Positions 1-10,611 of a DNA stretch of 64,000 nucleotides are shown here, one piece after another. This stretch comes from Spirodela intermedia. Lineage: Eukaryota; Streptophyta; Magnoliopsida; Alismatales; Araceae. The first letter of the stretch is position 1. Every line of letters starts with the position of its first letter. The notes beneath the pieces are model-generated. The model did no database searches. It saw nothing but the letters and a program-made list of their open reading frames with translations, and had not been told where the DNA came from. Position numbers and translations under genes: made by a program. Where the stretch lies: assembly GCA_902729315.2 (NCBI GenBank), contig LR746272.1:13096327-13160326 (forward strand), in the 5' to 3' direction.

Positions 1-559
1 AGCGACGACCAGGCTGGCGCTGGCGGAGGGCGTGGAGGTCACCACCAGGACAGAACTCCATGACTAAGCAAGAATAGTTTGCGGCTTCAAAGCTGGCGTA
101 GAGCGTGGGCAGGAAAGGGTGGTCGAGGGTGGCGAGAATCTCCCTCTCCATCTCCGCTCGTTGGAGCTTCTTCCGGACGGCGAGCGCCTCCTTGTCCACC
201 ACCTTCATGGCGTAGGCGCACTCAGCGCCGCCGAACCCGGGTTCGTGGAGCCGGCACAGGTATACGTTCCCTAGATCGCCGCCGCCGAGCCGCCGCACCA
301 ACCTGAAGTGGTCGAGCCCCACGCGGCCGGCCGCCGTCTGCAGCCTCCTGATGGCCACCCATTCCGCCTGGTTCGCCTTGTGCGGCTTGTAGGCGGCGCT
401 GGCGGCGCTTTCGCCGCCCAAGGACCGGACGGAGAGCGAGCTCGTGCTGCTGAAGCTAACGTCGCTTATCCTGCTCCGGCAGGATCCCCGGGGGGCTACG
501 GAGGAGGAGCAGCTGCTTTCGTAGTCGGACTCATCGCGACTGCTCGACGTGGCCTCCAT
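1..559 (-). CDS. AGCVIII protein kinase, N-terminal part (D6PK/AGC1-type), runs off the left edge
   Basis: The minus strand reads from an ATG at 559 to the window edge without a stop (about 186 residues). A Ser-rich leader of about 55 residues is followed by a KPHKAN-type segment ([11 protein letters not shown]) typical of the plant AGC1/D6PK group. Next is the start of a Ser/Thr kinase domain: glycine-rich loop [12 protein letters not shown], the ATP-binding lysine in YAMKVVDKE, the AEMEREIL alpha-C helix and the hinge [12 protein letters not shown]. In this family the kinases act at the plasma membrane, many of them phosphorylating PIN auxin carriers. The catalytic loop, DFD motif and the family's inserted segment lie outside the window. 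The short leader resembles AGC1-12-like members more than long-tailed D6PK or KIPK. PINOID is a less likely alternative because the PHKAN segment is absent there. Kinase identity is seen in sequence; the subgroup is inferred. Confidence 0.88.
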   Translation of the reverse strand, partial: MEATSSSRDESDYESSCSSSVAPRGSCRSRISDVSFSSTSSLSVRSLGGESAASAAYKPHKANQAEWVAIRRLQTAAGRVGLDHFRLVRRLGGGDLGNVYLCRLHEPGFGGAECAYAMKVVDKEALAVRKKLQRAEMEREILATLDHPFLPTLYASFEAANYSCLVMEFCPGGDLHALRQRQPGRR

Positions 560-645
560 GACCGGCGGTGTCGGTGCTCTCGCAAGAGACACGAATCTGA
601 GCCCGAGGGGAGAAGCATCAGATCCCATCCTCAGGCCCCCTCCGG

Positions 646-653
646 TTTATATA
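646..653 (-). promoter_or_regulatory. Probable TATA box of the AGC kinase gene
   Basis: The minus strand reads TATATAAA about 90 bases upstream of the kinase ATG, a suitable position for a core promoter with a short leader. No transcript evidence is available. Confidence 0.5.
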
Positions 654-965
654 CGCAAACCCCCGAGCTCAGCACGATCTGCTACTCTCCCTAAATACCT
701 CAGTTCCACACTTTAATCACGGAAAGGCCATCAAACTTTAAAAGACTGAACTAACCTCAGAGTAATCCATATAGAGGGTCTGCTTTGGTAAGGGTAATAA
801 CGGTAGATACGGTGAGGGGTGGGCCCTCAGGGATCGGCCCGGCACGTAGAACGCATGTCCCGAGTTAAGACGACCGCGCTGAGCTGACGTGGCAGCGCAT
901 GGCCTCACGGTCGCGCCGTGGTCTCCCTCTATAGTTTAACAAAAAGTGGTCCAGCACCTACCCCC

Positions 966-966
966 C

Positions 967-999
<33 letters not shown>

Positions 1000-1010
1000 T
1001 CTCGCTCTCT
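966..1010. repeat. (CT)n microsatellite
   Basis: Near-perfect CT dinucleotide run following a short C run, with a few interruptions toward the right end. It lies about 410 bases upstream of the AGC kinase start. Confidence 0.9.
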
Positions 1011-1461
1011 TCGGTGAGGTGAATCGGACGCGGCGGCATGTGAAGCTATTTAACCGATACGCGTGGCCCCCGATGGGCCTGTGCCGAAGGCGACTTAGCC
1101 ACCTTGAGGCCCAGTCGGCCCATTAAACTCCGCTATAGGCTAACCTCCTTCGCGGATTACCGTGTTCTTTCTATGTGTACGGGCAGAACCGGAAGCCATC
1201 ATCGTCTCTCGATGGGTCCGCCGAGGATAACTCTTTACGTGGGGTATAAAGTTGATAGACTCCTTTTTTTTACAGAAAGCCCTGAAATAATGACGCCGCA
1301 TCGTGTACTCCTTTTCGTCGCGTTGGCGCTGGGCCACGGGCCCATGCGGTCAACTTTCTTCCATGCATGCAGCCACGTCAGTTGACCAACACCCTTCCCT
1401 CCGAGCCGTCAGCCGCCGTTGCCCCTTCACTCGCCGGCGAGAACATCAGGAGACGCAGATC

Positions 1462-1464
<3 letters not shown>

Positions 1465-1493
<29 letters not shown>
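1465..1493. repeat. (GA)n microsatellite
   Basis: About 14 uninterrupted GA units in the intergenic region. Confidence 0.9.
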
Positions 1494-1496
<3 letters not shown>

Positions 1497-2544
1497 ACGA
1501 GAGAGATGTGGCATCCCTGGCCAGCCGCGGGCACTGCCAAGAACAAGAAGACACCCTGCAGAAGAGCAAGATACGACCGCCACTTGCGGAATCTGGACCA
1601 GAAGACAGCGAGCAGAGGAGCATTCCACGACGCCCTCGTCTTTACTGTCCACCGTGCTTCCCACAGCGGCAGCCGCCGTGGGCCTCCGCGCAGTCGACGG
1701 CTACCGAGAAGAACACGTGGGAAGAACCTCCGTAGTGAGACAGCCACAGCGCGGCACAAAGAAGGGGAGAGAAGATCTCACGCCTCAGAAAGAGCCTGCA
1801 AGAAGAAAACAAAGCGGGGTGGGGAGTGGGCGTCTTCCCCCGAAGAAATCTGAGGTCTGCATGAAGGAATATGCCAGTCTACGTGACCACACCTTTCCTT
1901 TATCCGTCGAAGCTGTCGCCGCTTTAGGGCGAAGAATCCGACATCTGGGGGTCCGGCGGGGATTAAAGCAATGGCAGACGCCGCTCCCATGCAACTGTAA
2001 ATCGCCGTATGTTGGGTGTGACGGGAGGTCCCTCCGCCATGTTTTCCTATTGAGAGAGAAGAAGCACGGTGGAACGCAGACGGCCATCCGTGCACAGAGC
2101 TGGCCTTGTCCGAACCTTCATGGACAGAAGAATTTAAGCAGAGAATCGTAGAGTCTAGACGCTGGTTCTGGAGCATCTCCATAAAGCTTCAGACCAGGGT
2201 TCCTCTTCATCTTCGCGTTTAATGGAACATGCCCACTCTTGGGCATCTGCTCCGGCCGAATGGGAAGATGGCCCGTGTAACTTCTTTCTTCCCGGGTCTC
2301 CCTTTGTCGTCTGGGCTGCGGTTTCCACGAAAAAATCTCTGACGCACCGGGAGGATCTCTCTGCGTCGGAAGCAAATCTTATACTTAATCTGGATTCGAA
2401 ACTATTAGCTGAATATGGCAGTGAAACTCCATCACCTGGCCGTAAGACGTCGATACTACGCTCAAGCTGAACCCAACGGGATTTCTGTACCGGTTCCTGG
2501 CAGGGGAGACGACCGAGAACAGTCGTCAAAGTCCCATCTCTACT

Positions 2545-4587
2545 TCATCCCCATGAAGAAGGAGACACCTCGGTCTGCTCATTAACCAGCGATGGGCGAG
2601 TAAAGTGCCAGGCCAGGCTCAAGCTTTTGGCGAGAATTTCCAGCATCTGGTAAATCTCTCTGCTTTCTGCATGCGACTTGTCGCCTACGATGAATTCATG
2701 GACGACATTGCCGACCTCGATGGAGCTGGAGCCGGGCGCCCTCTTCAAGCTCCTGTCATTTATGATGGCGCGAACTCTCAGGGCATCGTCCCATCGCCCA
2801 GCCGAAGCATAGGCATTGGATAGAAGCACATAAACAGAGGCGTTGTCCGGTTCCAATTCGATGAGGCGGCTGGCGGCGGATTCGGCCAATTCGACGTGCC
2901 CGCGAACACAGCAGGCTCCGAGCAGGGAGCTCCAGATCGCGCCGTCTGGCTCCACTTCCATCTCTCCGATGAGCGACCAGGCCTCCTCGAGCAGCCCAGC
3001 TCGGCCGAGGATGCCCACCATGCAGCCGTAGTGGTGCACCTTCGGCGAGATGCTGTAGTCCTTGATCATTGAATCGAAGTAAAACCGACCCATCTCCACT
3101 AGACCCGCGTGGCAGCAAGCTGACAGCACGCCGACGAACGTGATGTCGTCCGGTCGGAACCCTTCTCCGATCATCATCTCGAAGTATCTTAGAGCCTCCT
3201 CTGCGCGGCCATGCAGGGCCAACCCAGCGATCAGCGCATTCCAACAAGAGAGGTTTCTGTACGACAAGTCGTCGAACACCTGCTCTGCGGCCTCTATGCT
3301 CCCGCACTTGGCGTACATGTCGATGAGACTGGTGAAAAGGGCCGCCGTGGTGGCATCTCTGAGGCCATCATCCATGGCGCTACTCTCCCCCATCCTCCTT
3401 TTTATGTATGAATGTATCCATTTTCCGATGTCGAGGGCGCCCAAGTGAGCGCACGCAGGGAGAACGTTCAAGAAGGTGACCTCGTTGGGCTCCTCCGACA
3501 GCTGCATCTGTCTGAACAGTGCCAGGGCTTCTCTGTAGCAGCTCGTTCGAGAGTACCCGCCGATCATGACGTTCCAGGAAATCCGGTCCCTGCTGGGTGT
3601 TCCATCGAACAGCTCGCGCGCCAATACCAAGTCCCCGCACTTGGAATACATGTCGATGAGAGCGTTGGTCAGCCTGAGGCTGGATCTCATCCCTCGATCG
3701 GCCGTCCAGCGATGGATCCAAGTGCCCACCTCGGCTGAACCAGATTGCGCGCAGGCCGAGAGAACGCTCAGCATCGTGCTCTCGTTGGGCTCCACCTTGG
3801 CCTCCATCATTTCTCGGAAGAGCCGCAGAGCCTCTTCGGGGTGGCCGCTCTGGGAGAACCCGGCAATTATCGCGTTCCAGGCGATGACGTCTTTCTTCGG
3901 CATTCGGTCGAACATCTGACGGGCACTAGTGAGCTCTCCCCACAGAAGGTACCCCTTGATCAAGGCCGTGAAGGAGACCGCGTCTCTGAGGCACCCCGCG
4001 TCGAAAACCCGGCGGGCGTCAAGCAGTTCCCCGCTCCGCGCGTACATGTTGATGAGAGACGTGTGGACGAAGGCGTCACCGGCGAGACCGAGCTTCAGAG
4101 CCTGCGCGTGGGCCTGCCTCCCCTGCCCTGCGGCGGCCATGGCGGCGCACGCCTTGAAGAGAGACGGGAAGGTGTGGGAGTTGGGCAGGGCCCCGGCGAG
4201 CAGCATCCTGACGTAGAAGGAGACGGCCTCCGCCGGCGAGCGGCTGAGGGAGTAGCCCCTGATGATGGTGTTCCACAGGAATTGGTGGGGCTCGGGCCCG
4301 GCGGATTCGAGGAGGAGGACGGCGTAGGAGAGATCTCCGACGGGGGAGAGCGCGCAGAACTCAACCAGCTTGCCCAGGGAGAAGCAGGCTCCATGGTCGC
4401 GGAGGGCGCCGGACTTGATGACGCCGGCGTGCACGGCCCTGAGCTCCTCCAAGCCCCTGCAGCGGGGCAGGAGGGACAGCAGTGGATGGGCCTCGGCGGG
4501 CTTCTGCGGGAGGGCCTGGGAGAGAAAGGGGGAGGTCGCGGCGGAGGAGACGGCGGCCATGGCAGAAGCTGAGGCCGCCAAATCCAC
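2545..4587 (-). CDS. PLS-class PPR protein of the E subgroup, OTP82-like, no DYW domain
   Basis: Intronless 680-residue gene. A short Ser/Ala-rich leader fits organelle import. It is followed by tandem PLS-type pentatricopeptide repeats (for example NTIIRGYSLS, HTSLINMYARSG, NALIDMYSKCGDL, TSLIDMYAKCGSIEAA) and then an E/E+ region (EPDGAIWSSLLGACCVRG, ELEPDNASVYVLLSNAYASA, SSIEVGNVVHEFIVGD). The closest remembered relative is Arabidopsis OTP82 (At1g08070), matching from the leader (LLPRCRGLEELRAVHAGVIKSG) to the E+ motif. OTP82 is a plastid C-to-U editing factor for ndhB and ndhG sites. It ends in a DYW deaminase domain; this protein stops about 33 residues after HAESREIYQML. No DYW-like segment appears in any minus-strand frame downstream. 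The OTP82 assignment is by family similarity; target sites are inferred. Confidence 0.9.
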   Translation of the reverse strand: MDLAASASAMAAVSSAATSPFLSQALPQKPAEAHPLLSLLPRCRGLEELRAVHAGVIKSGALRDHGACFSLGKLVEFCALSPVGDLSYAVLLLESAGPEPHQFLWNTIIRGYSLSRSPAEAVSFYVRMLLAGALPNSHTFPSLFKACAAMAAAGQGRQAHAQALKLGLAGDAFVHTSLINMYARSGELLDARRVFDAGCLRDAVSFTALIKGYLLWGELTSARQMFDRMPKKDVIAWNAIIAGFSQSGHPEEALRLFREMMEAKVEPNESTMLSVLSACAQSGSAEVGTWIHRWTADRGMRSSLRLTNALIDMYSKCGDLVLARELFDGTPSRDRISWNVMIGGYSRTSCYREALALFRQMQLSEEPNEVTFLNVLPACAHLGALDIGKWIHSYIKRRMGESSAMDDGLRDATTAALFTSLIDMYAKCGSIEAAEQVFDDLSYRNLSCWNALIAGLALHGRAEEALRYFEMMIGEGFRPDDITFVGVLSACCHAGLVEMGRFYFDSMIKDYSISPKVHHYGCMVGILGRAGLLEEAWSLIGEMEVEPDGAIWSSLLGACCVRGHVELAESAASRLIELEPDNASVYVLLSNAYASAGRWDDALRVRAIINDRSLKRAPGSSSIEVGNVVHEFIVGDKSHAESREIYQMLEILAKSLSLAWHFTRPSLVNEQTEVSPSSWG

Positions 4588-5062
4588 ACCGCCGGGGGGA
4601 CTATCTTCGCCTAAAGTGATGGACCGTTGACGTTGCTCCCATTAAGGTCAACCCGATGGGAATATTTTGCGGGTTGACACTGGAACGCATTCGAATATAG
4701 CGGCAGCAAATGGGAGGTAAGGTAGGTTCGCCTTTCATGGAGAGGTAAGGAGTCAGAGGTTCAGATGGGCGACGAGGGCGGCGGAAATATGCCGCCGGCG
4801 GCTCAGCCCCAGAGCGGTCTGATTCGCTCTCGAACGCCGCCATCTTCTCTCATGCGGGACTCAGATTTAGACAAGACGATAAAGAAGCGCCAGATAGATC
4901 AACGTGTAGATGACGTCATGACACCTGGGATCCCGGGCGCTGACCTCAATAATGCACCTTCAATCACTATTTACCGCGTCCCTCGTCATTTTCAGGGCTC
5001 TCTCTCGTTCTTGCTTGTCTGTCTGTCTATCTGTCTGTCTCTCCTCGAGGGGAGAAGGGGCG
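4588..5062. promoter_or_regulatory. Divergent intergenic region between the PPR and F-box genes, with a TGACGTCA palindrome
   Basis: About 475 bases separate two divergently transcribed starts. A perfect 8-base palindrome TGACGTCA, a C-box bound by bZIP factors including HY5-type proteins, lies at 4911-4918, about 145 bases upstream of the F-box ATG. A CTGT-rich run lies just before that ATG at about 5014-5041. No clear TATA box is seen for the PPR gene. Confidence 0.5.
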
Positions 5063-6166
5063 ATGTGGGATCGTCTCCCGCTCGATCTGCTCGCGCAGAT
5101 CTTCTCCTTCCTCCCGCCGGGGGTTCTGGCCCGGGCTATGGCGACCTGCCGGCACTGGCGCGCATGCGCCGTCTCCCATCCGGCTCCCCGAGGAGGTCCT
5201 CGCCGAGAGGGCGTCTTCCCGTGGTTCCTTGCCGTCTGCAATCGCGCCGCCGGTGCCGGCAGCCCTCCCTGCTTCGTGTACGTTCCAGAGCTCCGCCGCT
5301 GGCACATCCTCCCCCTCGATTTCCTCCACTTCTCCGTCCGCCTTGTCTCCCCCGTCGCCGCGGGGCTCCTCCTCTGCCGCCTGGGAACCGGCGGCCGGCT
5401 CCTCCTCTGCAACCCCTTCACCCGGCAGCACAGGCTCCTCCCCGAGCTCATGACCCCGCGCTCCAGCCCCGCCGTCGGGGTGGTCGCCGGCGGCGCCGCC
5501 TCCTTCAAGGTTTTCGTCGCCGGAGGGGCCACGGCCGGCGGCTACGAGCCCACATTGGAGGTGTACGACTCCACGCTTGGCAGCTGGCGGCGCGCCGGGA
5601 CGACGCCTGCGGGGTTCGCCGTGCGGCTCACGGTGTGGACCCCGAACGAGTGCGTGGTCGCCGGCGGGGTGGTCTACTGGATGACGTCGGCGAGGGCTTA
5701 CAGCGTGATGGGCCTGGAGGTGGCCACCGGGGCCTGGCGCGAGGTGAAGGCGCCGCTGGCGGAGCGGCTCCAGTGGGCGGCGCTGGTGGAGCGGCGGAGC
5801 GGGCAGCTGGGCCTCGTCGGCGGCTGCGGAGGCGCGGAGGGAAGGGTGTGGGAGCTGGTGGAGGGAGACGAGTGGGTGGTGGTGGGGGAGGTGCCGGCCG
5901 AGGCGGCAGGGCGGATCTCCGGCGGCGGCACCACCAGGTGCGTGGGGAGAGAGGGGGAGGTGTATCTGTATGGGGAGCTGGGGCAGGGCATGGCGGTAGG
6001 GAGGGAGCTCGAGGGCAGATGGGAGTGGGAGTGGGTCGACGGCTGCTTCTCCGTTCTCGGCGCGGAGCTCAAGGCCCTGCCGGGAGCCGCCGCCGCCCCT
6101 CTCAAAGGCGTCCTCCTTCACCCCACCCTCTCCCCATCCTTCTGTTTCCTCCACCAGGATCCTTAG
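5063..6166 (+). CDS. F-box protein of the F-box/kelch-repeat family (At5g43190/At5g15710-like)
   Basis: Single-exon gene of 367 residues. The ATG at 5063 is preferred over an in-frame ATG at 4952 because the family opens with M-W-(S/D)-x-L-P-x-D-L-L; the upstream segment is low-complexity leader sequence. Residues 1-45 form the F-box (LPLDLLAQIFSFLPPGVLAR...CRHWRAC), which binds SKP1/ASK in an SCF ubiquitin ligase. The remainder reads as a galactose-oxidase/kelch-like propeller, with segments such as LLLCNPFTRQHRLLPEL, EVYDSTLGSWRRAG and GGVVYWMTSARAYSVMGLEV. The substrate is unknown. The coding region is very GC-rich, so long spurious frames occur on the opposite strand. A (GA)n tract directly follows the stop codon. 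Confidence 0.85.
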   Translation: MWDRLPLDLLAQIFSFLPPGVLARAMATCRHWRACAVSHPAPRGGPRREGVFPWFLAVCNRAAGAGSPPCFVYVPELRRWHILPLDFLHFSVRLVSPVAAGLLLCRLGTGGRLLLCNPFTRQHRLLPELMTPRSSPAVGVVAGGAASFKVFVAGGATAGGYEPTLEVYDSTLGSWRRAGTTPAGFAVRLTVWTPNECVVAGGVVYWMTSARAYSVMGLEVATGAWREVKAPLAERLQWAALVERRSGQLGLVGGCGGAEGRVWELVEGDEWVVVGEVPAEAAGRISGGGTTRCVGREGEVYLYGELGQGMAVGRELEGRWEWEWVDGCFSVLGAELKALPGAAAAPLKGVLLHPTLSPSFCFLHQDP

Positions 6167-6190
6167 AGAGAGAGAGAGAGAGAGAGAGAG
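6165..6190. repeat. (GA)n microsatellite at the F-box stop codon
   Basis: Thirteen or so AG units beginning within the TAG stop codon of the F-box gene, so the run forms the first bases of its 3' UTR. Confidence 0.85.
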
Positions 6191-6571
6191 GCCCTGTGTT
6201 GGGCCGAAACCCAAGTCTGTTCCTGAACAGGCCGCGTCGGACCCAAAAGAGGCTCGTTGAGGGATATTGTCCTGCGGTCTCGAAACGGTTTATTTTAATC
6301 ACAATCACTAACCACCAGTCATTTTGGAACACGTGTCACATTAGCCTTCCACATCGGCAATCACTACGAGACGCCCCTCTCGAACGGCCGTCCAGATGTA
6401 CACGCTGTTGGTTAGTGTCCAAAGGGCACGCTCTCGACGCACAGTGGCAGTGACGTGGTGGTCTTCGCGACGTGGGCCGCTTGGCGGTGTGAGCCGAAAC
6501 GCCGTTCGGCAAGAGATAAAGGCGGGGGTTTTATCCGCTCTGCGGCGAGGTTGCCGCTGATCCTCACTCTC
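6191..6571. other. F-box 3' region and OCP3 promoter region
   Basis: About 380 bases between the two plus-strand genes. It must contain the F-box 3' end and the OCP3 promoter. A TGGGCC-type element (gtgggccgc, near 6471-6479) of the sort common in housekeeping promoters is the only motif noted. Confidence 0.35.
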
Positions 6572-9224
6572 ATGGCGGCCGCCGTCGCTGATGCCGCTCC
6601 GTCATCCATGGCATCGCGTGCCGCCATGTCGCGAGGTTCAGGTGTATCCGGAGGGAGGAGGACTAGAGAGATGTTGCGCCTGGCGGCGGCTGACGGTTAC
6701 CCATTCTCCAGACCTGCGTCGTCGCTGCCTCTCCGGTTCTCTCGTCCGTCTCGCTTCTCCTCGTTGGTCGCTTGTGCTCGACGTGGTGGGAAGAAATCCT
6801 CGCCGACGGGGCAGAATGGCGGCGCCCCCAGGAAGGCGAAGGTGAGAAGAATCTCTCTACGTCTCCCTCCCTTCTCCCCCATCCTCCTCGCTGCCTGCAG
6901 AACCTTGGAACCGACTCATTTACCGTTCCTGACACTCGGGACGGGGTAAATCCTTCATTCTTCCGACTTTCTCGACGACCATGTCGGATTCACTTCGAAT
7001 TTGGAACCGATGATGGAAGGAGAAGACGGAATTTCTGTACCCTTCAGGGATAATTCATACTACTTTCTGAATGATTCTACATCCACTGTAACTCTGTCTG
7101 GGCTTTTTGGATGATTCGACCGCATACGTTGAAAGATTTGATATCCCCATGTTTTTTTAAGAATTATCCTCCTCTACTTATGTATGATATATGGATTTTC
7201 ACCCAAGATTTAGCCCATCAAATGGTGAGGCAGATGGGTGGCCTATTACTGAACCAGATTTATTAGCTCTCCGAAACCATCTACGTCGGGGGGATTGTAC
7301 TGGAAATCCTCTTCTGTTGATGATCCAATCTATCTTCGTCGTATGTGTGAACTTTACAGATGAACTCCACGTTTAGTTCTCCTTCAATGGCTGCCAAATA
7401 TTTGATGGATTCAGTCACATGCTTGTTGGCTGTCTGCTTTTAGTTATATCCCTTCAGGTGCTTGGGGTCATGCGTGATGGTAGGCATATCAATCTATCTA
7501 TATCATTCTTGGGAGCTAATACTGGCTAATTTCCAAAGTTCACCAAGAACGTGAAGAAATGGTTGAAAGGCTTAGCTTGCTCTGTTTCGTGGTAGTTTTC
7601 GAGGAATATTTTTCCTAACAATGCATGTTTGTTTCCCTTGGTATCGTTTCATTTTTATGCCCCCATGGAGACAGACATCAAGGTAATCGTGCATGCTCAT
7701 GTACTAGTTTCAATGGAAGTTCTTAGCAGTGTTCTTCTCGTTTATTTCGGCAGAAACCACTGCCTGTTGATGAGGCAGACGAGGAAGACATTGATGAAGA
7801 TGCCTTTGAGGCCCTCTTTAGCCTGCTCGAAGAGGATCTTAAGAAAGACAATTTATCTGGTGCCGACTTTGACGATGAGATATCTGAGGAAGATTTAGAG
7901 AGACTTGAACGGGAATTGGCTGCTGCACTTGGTGATGATGAGGATGATGATGATGAAGACGAAGATGGTGGTTCTTCTGGAGGTGCGTCTGCTGGTCCAG
8001 ACGATACCGATGATGACGATGAAGATGATGAAGATCTCAGATTACCAAAGCTGAAAAATTGGCAACTTCGGAGGCTAGCCTCTGCTCTGAAGATTGGTCG
8101 ACGAAAAACCAACGTGAGCAACTTAGTATTAGTTTCAATTAAACATGGCATCGCCCTGTAAAAACTTTGTTACTTTAGATTTTTTGTGTGGCTAGCCTGC
8201 CCTTACTTTGATTCAATACTCCTAGTTTCCCGACATTATTATGATATGCCTGACTACTGTTCATGGGTCTGGTTATTCTTCTATATAAATTTCGTATTTG
8301 TTTCAATTAAATATATCAAGATATCATCCGTATGTATGTAAGTATCATTATCTTAAGTTTCTCGGTGACCAATCTAACTCTTATTTTTTTCAATTCTCCT
8401 AGTTGCCGGAGACCATTATAAGTTATCTCATTGCTTTTCATCGGTCTGGTTATTTTCTGGATGAATATATATATTTTTTATTTTATATATTGAAGGTTGG
8501 ATGAACTTGTAGCCATCATCATTCAAGGTTCTTCTTAAGGGCTAATCCACCGTCGATTTTTACTGTGCCACTGCTTGAGATCAGGATGATTTACCTCATC
8601 AGTATTCATGGGTCTCGTTAATCTGCCAGATCAAATCCCTTTCAGCTGAGCTTGGCCTGGAACGGGCCGTCGTCCTGGAATGCCTGCGTGACCCCCCACC
8701 GAATCTTCTTCTCATGGTGGCAACGTTGCCTGACAAGGCGGTGGAGGAACGACCACTGCCTGAACCCATCGAAGAAGATGCATCTGTAGAAGTCCATGCG
8801 GAGCAGGTAGATGCGCCTGCGGGAGCAGCTCCGGCGGCGGAGCGAGCCCCGGTGCATGCCATGAAGGCCAGCTGGGCGATGAACAAGAGACTTAAGAAGG
8901 TCCAAGTTGAAACCCTCGAGCGAGTTTACGCTCGAGCCAGGCGCCCCACGGTGAGCGGAAACCAGAAATTATTGTGGGTTTGGGGCGCGTGCTCCAATTA
9001 TTTTCGTAAAATTTGTCAATGGCTGGGCTCACAGTTCCTCCTCCTCCTCCTCTGCAATCCCCCGGCAGAACACGATGATCAGCAGCATTGTGCACACGAC
9101 GAACCTTCCATGGAAGACGGTGGTCAAGTGGTTCGAGGACAAGCGGGTCGAAGACGGGGAGCCCGAGCGCCGCCAGCCCTTCCGGCGATCCGAGCACGGG
9201 ACGGTCTTCTCCTCCAACGGATGA
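6572..9224 (+). CDS. OCP3: OCP3, plastid-targeted homeodomain protein (4 exons, 368 aa)
   Basis: Exons: 6572-6841, 7754-8113, 8630-8950 and 9069-9224, all phase 0 with GT-AG introns. Exon 1 gives a Ser/Arg-rich leader ending near VACARRG, a plausible chloroplast transit peptide. Exon 2 carries an acidic Asp/Glu-rich stretch followed by LPKLKNWQLRRLASALKIGRRKT. Exon 3 has the conserved SAELGLERAVVLECLRDPPP block and the start of a homeodomain (about residues 284-344). This continues in exon 4 to helix 3, VVKWFEDKR. This block order matches Arabidopsis OCP3 (OVEREXPRESSOR OF CATIONIC PEROXIDASE 3), a negative regulator of defence gene expression and callose deposition, later reported in plastids as affecting ndhB transcript editing. 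Start choice is the first ATG of the leader; ATGs a few codons downstream are possible. Confidence 0.93.
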
Positions 9225-10611
9225 GAGCTTTGCCACACCTCGCGATGTTCTACCTATCGCCACCAGCGGAAGTTTTTCTCTTTCTCAACCAAATTCGTCA
9301 CCTTCCAAAGACCTCCCTCCATTCCATTCTTCCTCAGGCAACTCCCTGCTCCTCTCTCTCTCTCTCTCTCTCTCTCCCTCGCTTTCTCTTGTGGCTCGTA
9401 CAATGGCATCGCTTGACTATAATCACTGGAGGACAACAGATCAGTGTGAGAGCCCACCGCCGCACTCGCCGGTGGAGACCACCAAACAATGAGTTGGCCC
9501 GCCTTCGTCGGCCGTCATCTCACGCACAGCTTTGTTCTCATGACAACAGCATTCATCAACTTCGCTCCGCCAGCATCCTCCTCCGCCTAGAGAACAGGCC
9601 CAACAAGAGAGTTAGTGTTGGAAAAGAGGAGCACCCGGCGAATGAGTGCCGACAGATTCCTCGGAGACGGCGGATGGTGGACGGCACAAGAGAGAGAAAG
9701 CGACGACGGAGGTTATATTACGGGGAATTCTCTCTCTCTAAACCGATTGCCCGTCGATCTGCTCGGATCCCTCCATCGATCGGGTCGCGGAATAATTACG
9801 AACAATTAAGGGACCAATAAATACCAAAAGAATGCGCCCGTTAAATGGCAGACTAAAAACACCCCGAAATCAGCTCCATCTCCCCAGATTCGCGGTGGGG
9901 AATGGGAATTGGGGGGGGGGGGGGTGGGCCCGGAGATTTATTGGGCCGCAGCAATTGCAGCCGCCGCTGGATTTATTCCTGCTCACGTGATGTCGGCTAT
10001 CATTAAATCCGGCCCGCCGGCCCATATGTGGGCCCAATTGGACGGCCCATGGGGCCCACGAAGTGACCCTTTAGGGTCTTCTCATTAATGGTCCGAGATC
10101 GGACCGGCCCGGGAAATCCCATCGCGATCGTCAGACCGGGCGGTGGTACTCAAAGTCAATAAATGAGTAGTGAGGGACATTTTAGATAGCCCGCTGCCCC
10201 GGGATGACGGATTCCGGGGAATGTGCTCGGGTTGACGGCATCCGGAGACTCCGGAGCCGTCGGATGGGACCGTAATCTTACGGATCCTAGCCCTCCACGC
10301 TCCCCATGTCAGGGCCTTTGGATTGGGCCGAGACACATGGCCCTGGGGCATCCACGAAGAAGTTTTTGATACCGTCGGATGCGACTGTATCTGACGGTCT
10401 CCATGGCCCCAGAGGACCACAAACCCTGTGCTTAAGGCAGAGCGCGGGGCCCACATTCCTTTCCCAAAGGAAACAGATCAGAAGCAGAACACGGGCGCCC
10501 GAACGAACTGCGATAATAAATGACGTATTTAGCCTCTGCGTCAAGGGAGGTGGGGACCCCGGAGGTGTGGCTTTTCGTCTTTGGATATCTCCTCGTCGCT
10601 TTTTGTGCGCC
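9225..10611. other. Intergenic region between OCP3 and HY5
   Basis: No gene is supported here. It contains the OCP3 3' end, a CT run, a 12-base G run near 9911-9922, and two related short segments with the shared core CCGTCGGATG near 10258 and 10374. A bZIP hexamer TGACGT at 10521-10526 lies about 90 bases upstream of the HY5 TATA box. Confidence 0.45.
9352..9376. repeat. (CT)n microsatellite
   Basis: CT dinucleotide run about 130 bases downstream of the OCP3 stop codon, in or near its 3' UTR. Confidence 0.85.

Larger units (their letters stand above)
560..2544. other. Intergenic region between the AGC kinase and the PPR gene
   Basis: This stretch holds the kinase promoter side, two simple-sequence tracts ((CT)n near 966-1010 and (GA)n near 1465-1493) and, at its right end, the probable 3' UTR of the minus-strand PPR gene. 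Open frames cross it on both strands, but none resembles a known family and several simply read through the repeats. No gene is called. Confidence 0.5.

Noticed and set aside
1303-2151. Plus-strand open frame of 282 codons, with others overlapping it on both strands
   Set aside because: It reads through a GA repeat as alternating Arg-Glu, has no family resemblance, and competing frames on both strands are of similar length. It is probably non-coding.
5027-6214. Long minus-strand open frame opposite the F-box gene
   Set aside because: It is a shadow frame caused by extreme GC content; the plus-strand frame carries the F-box and propeller motifs.
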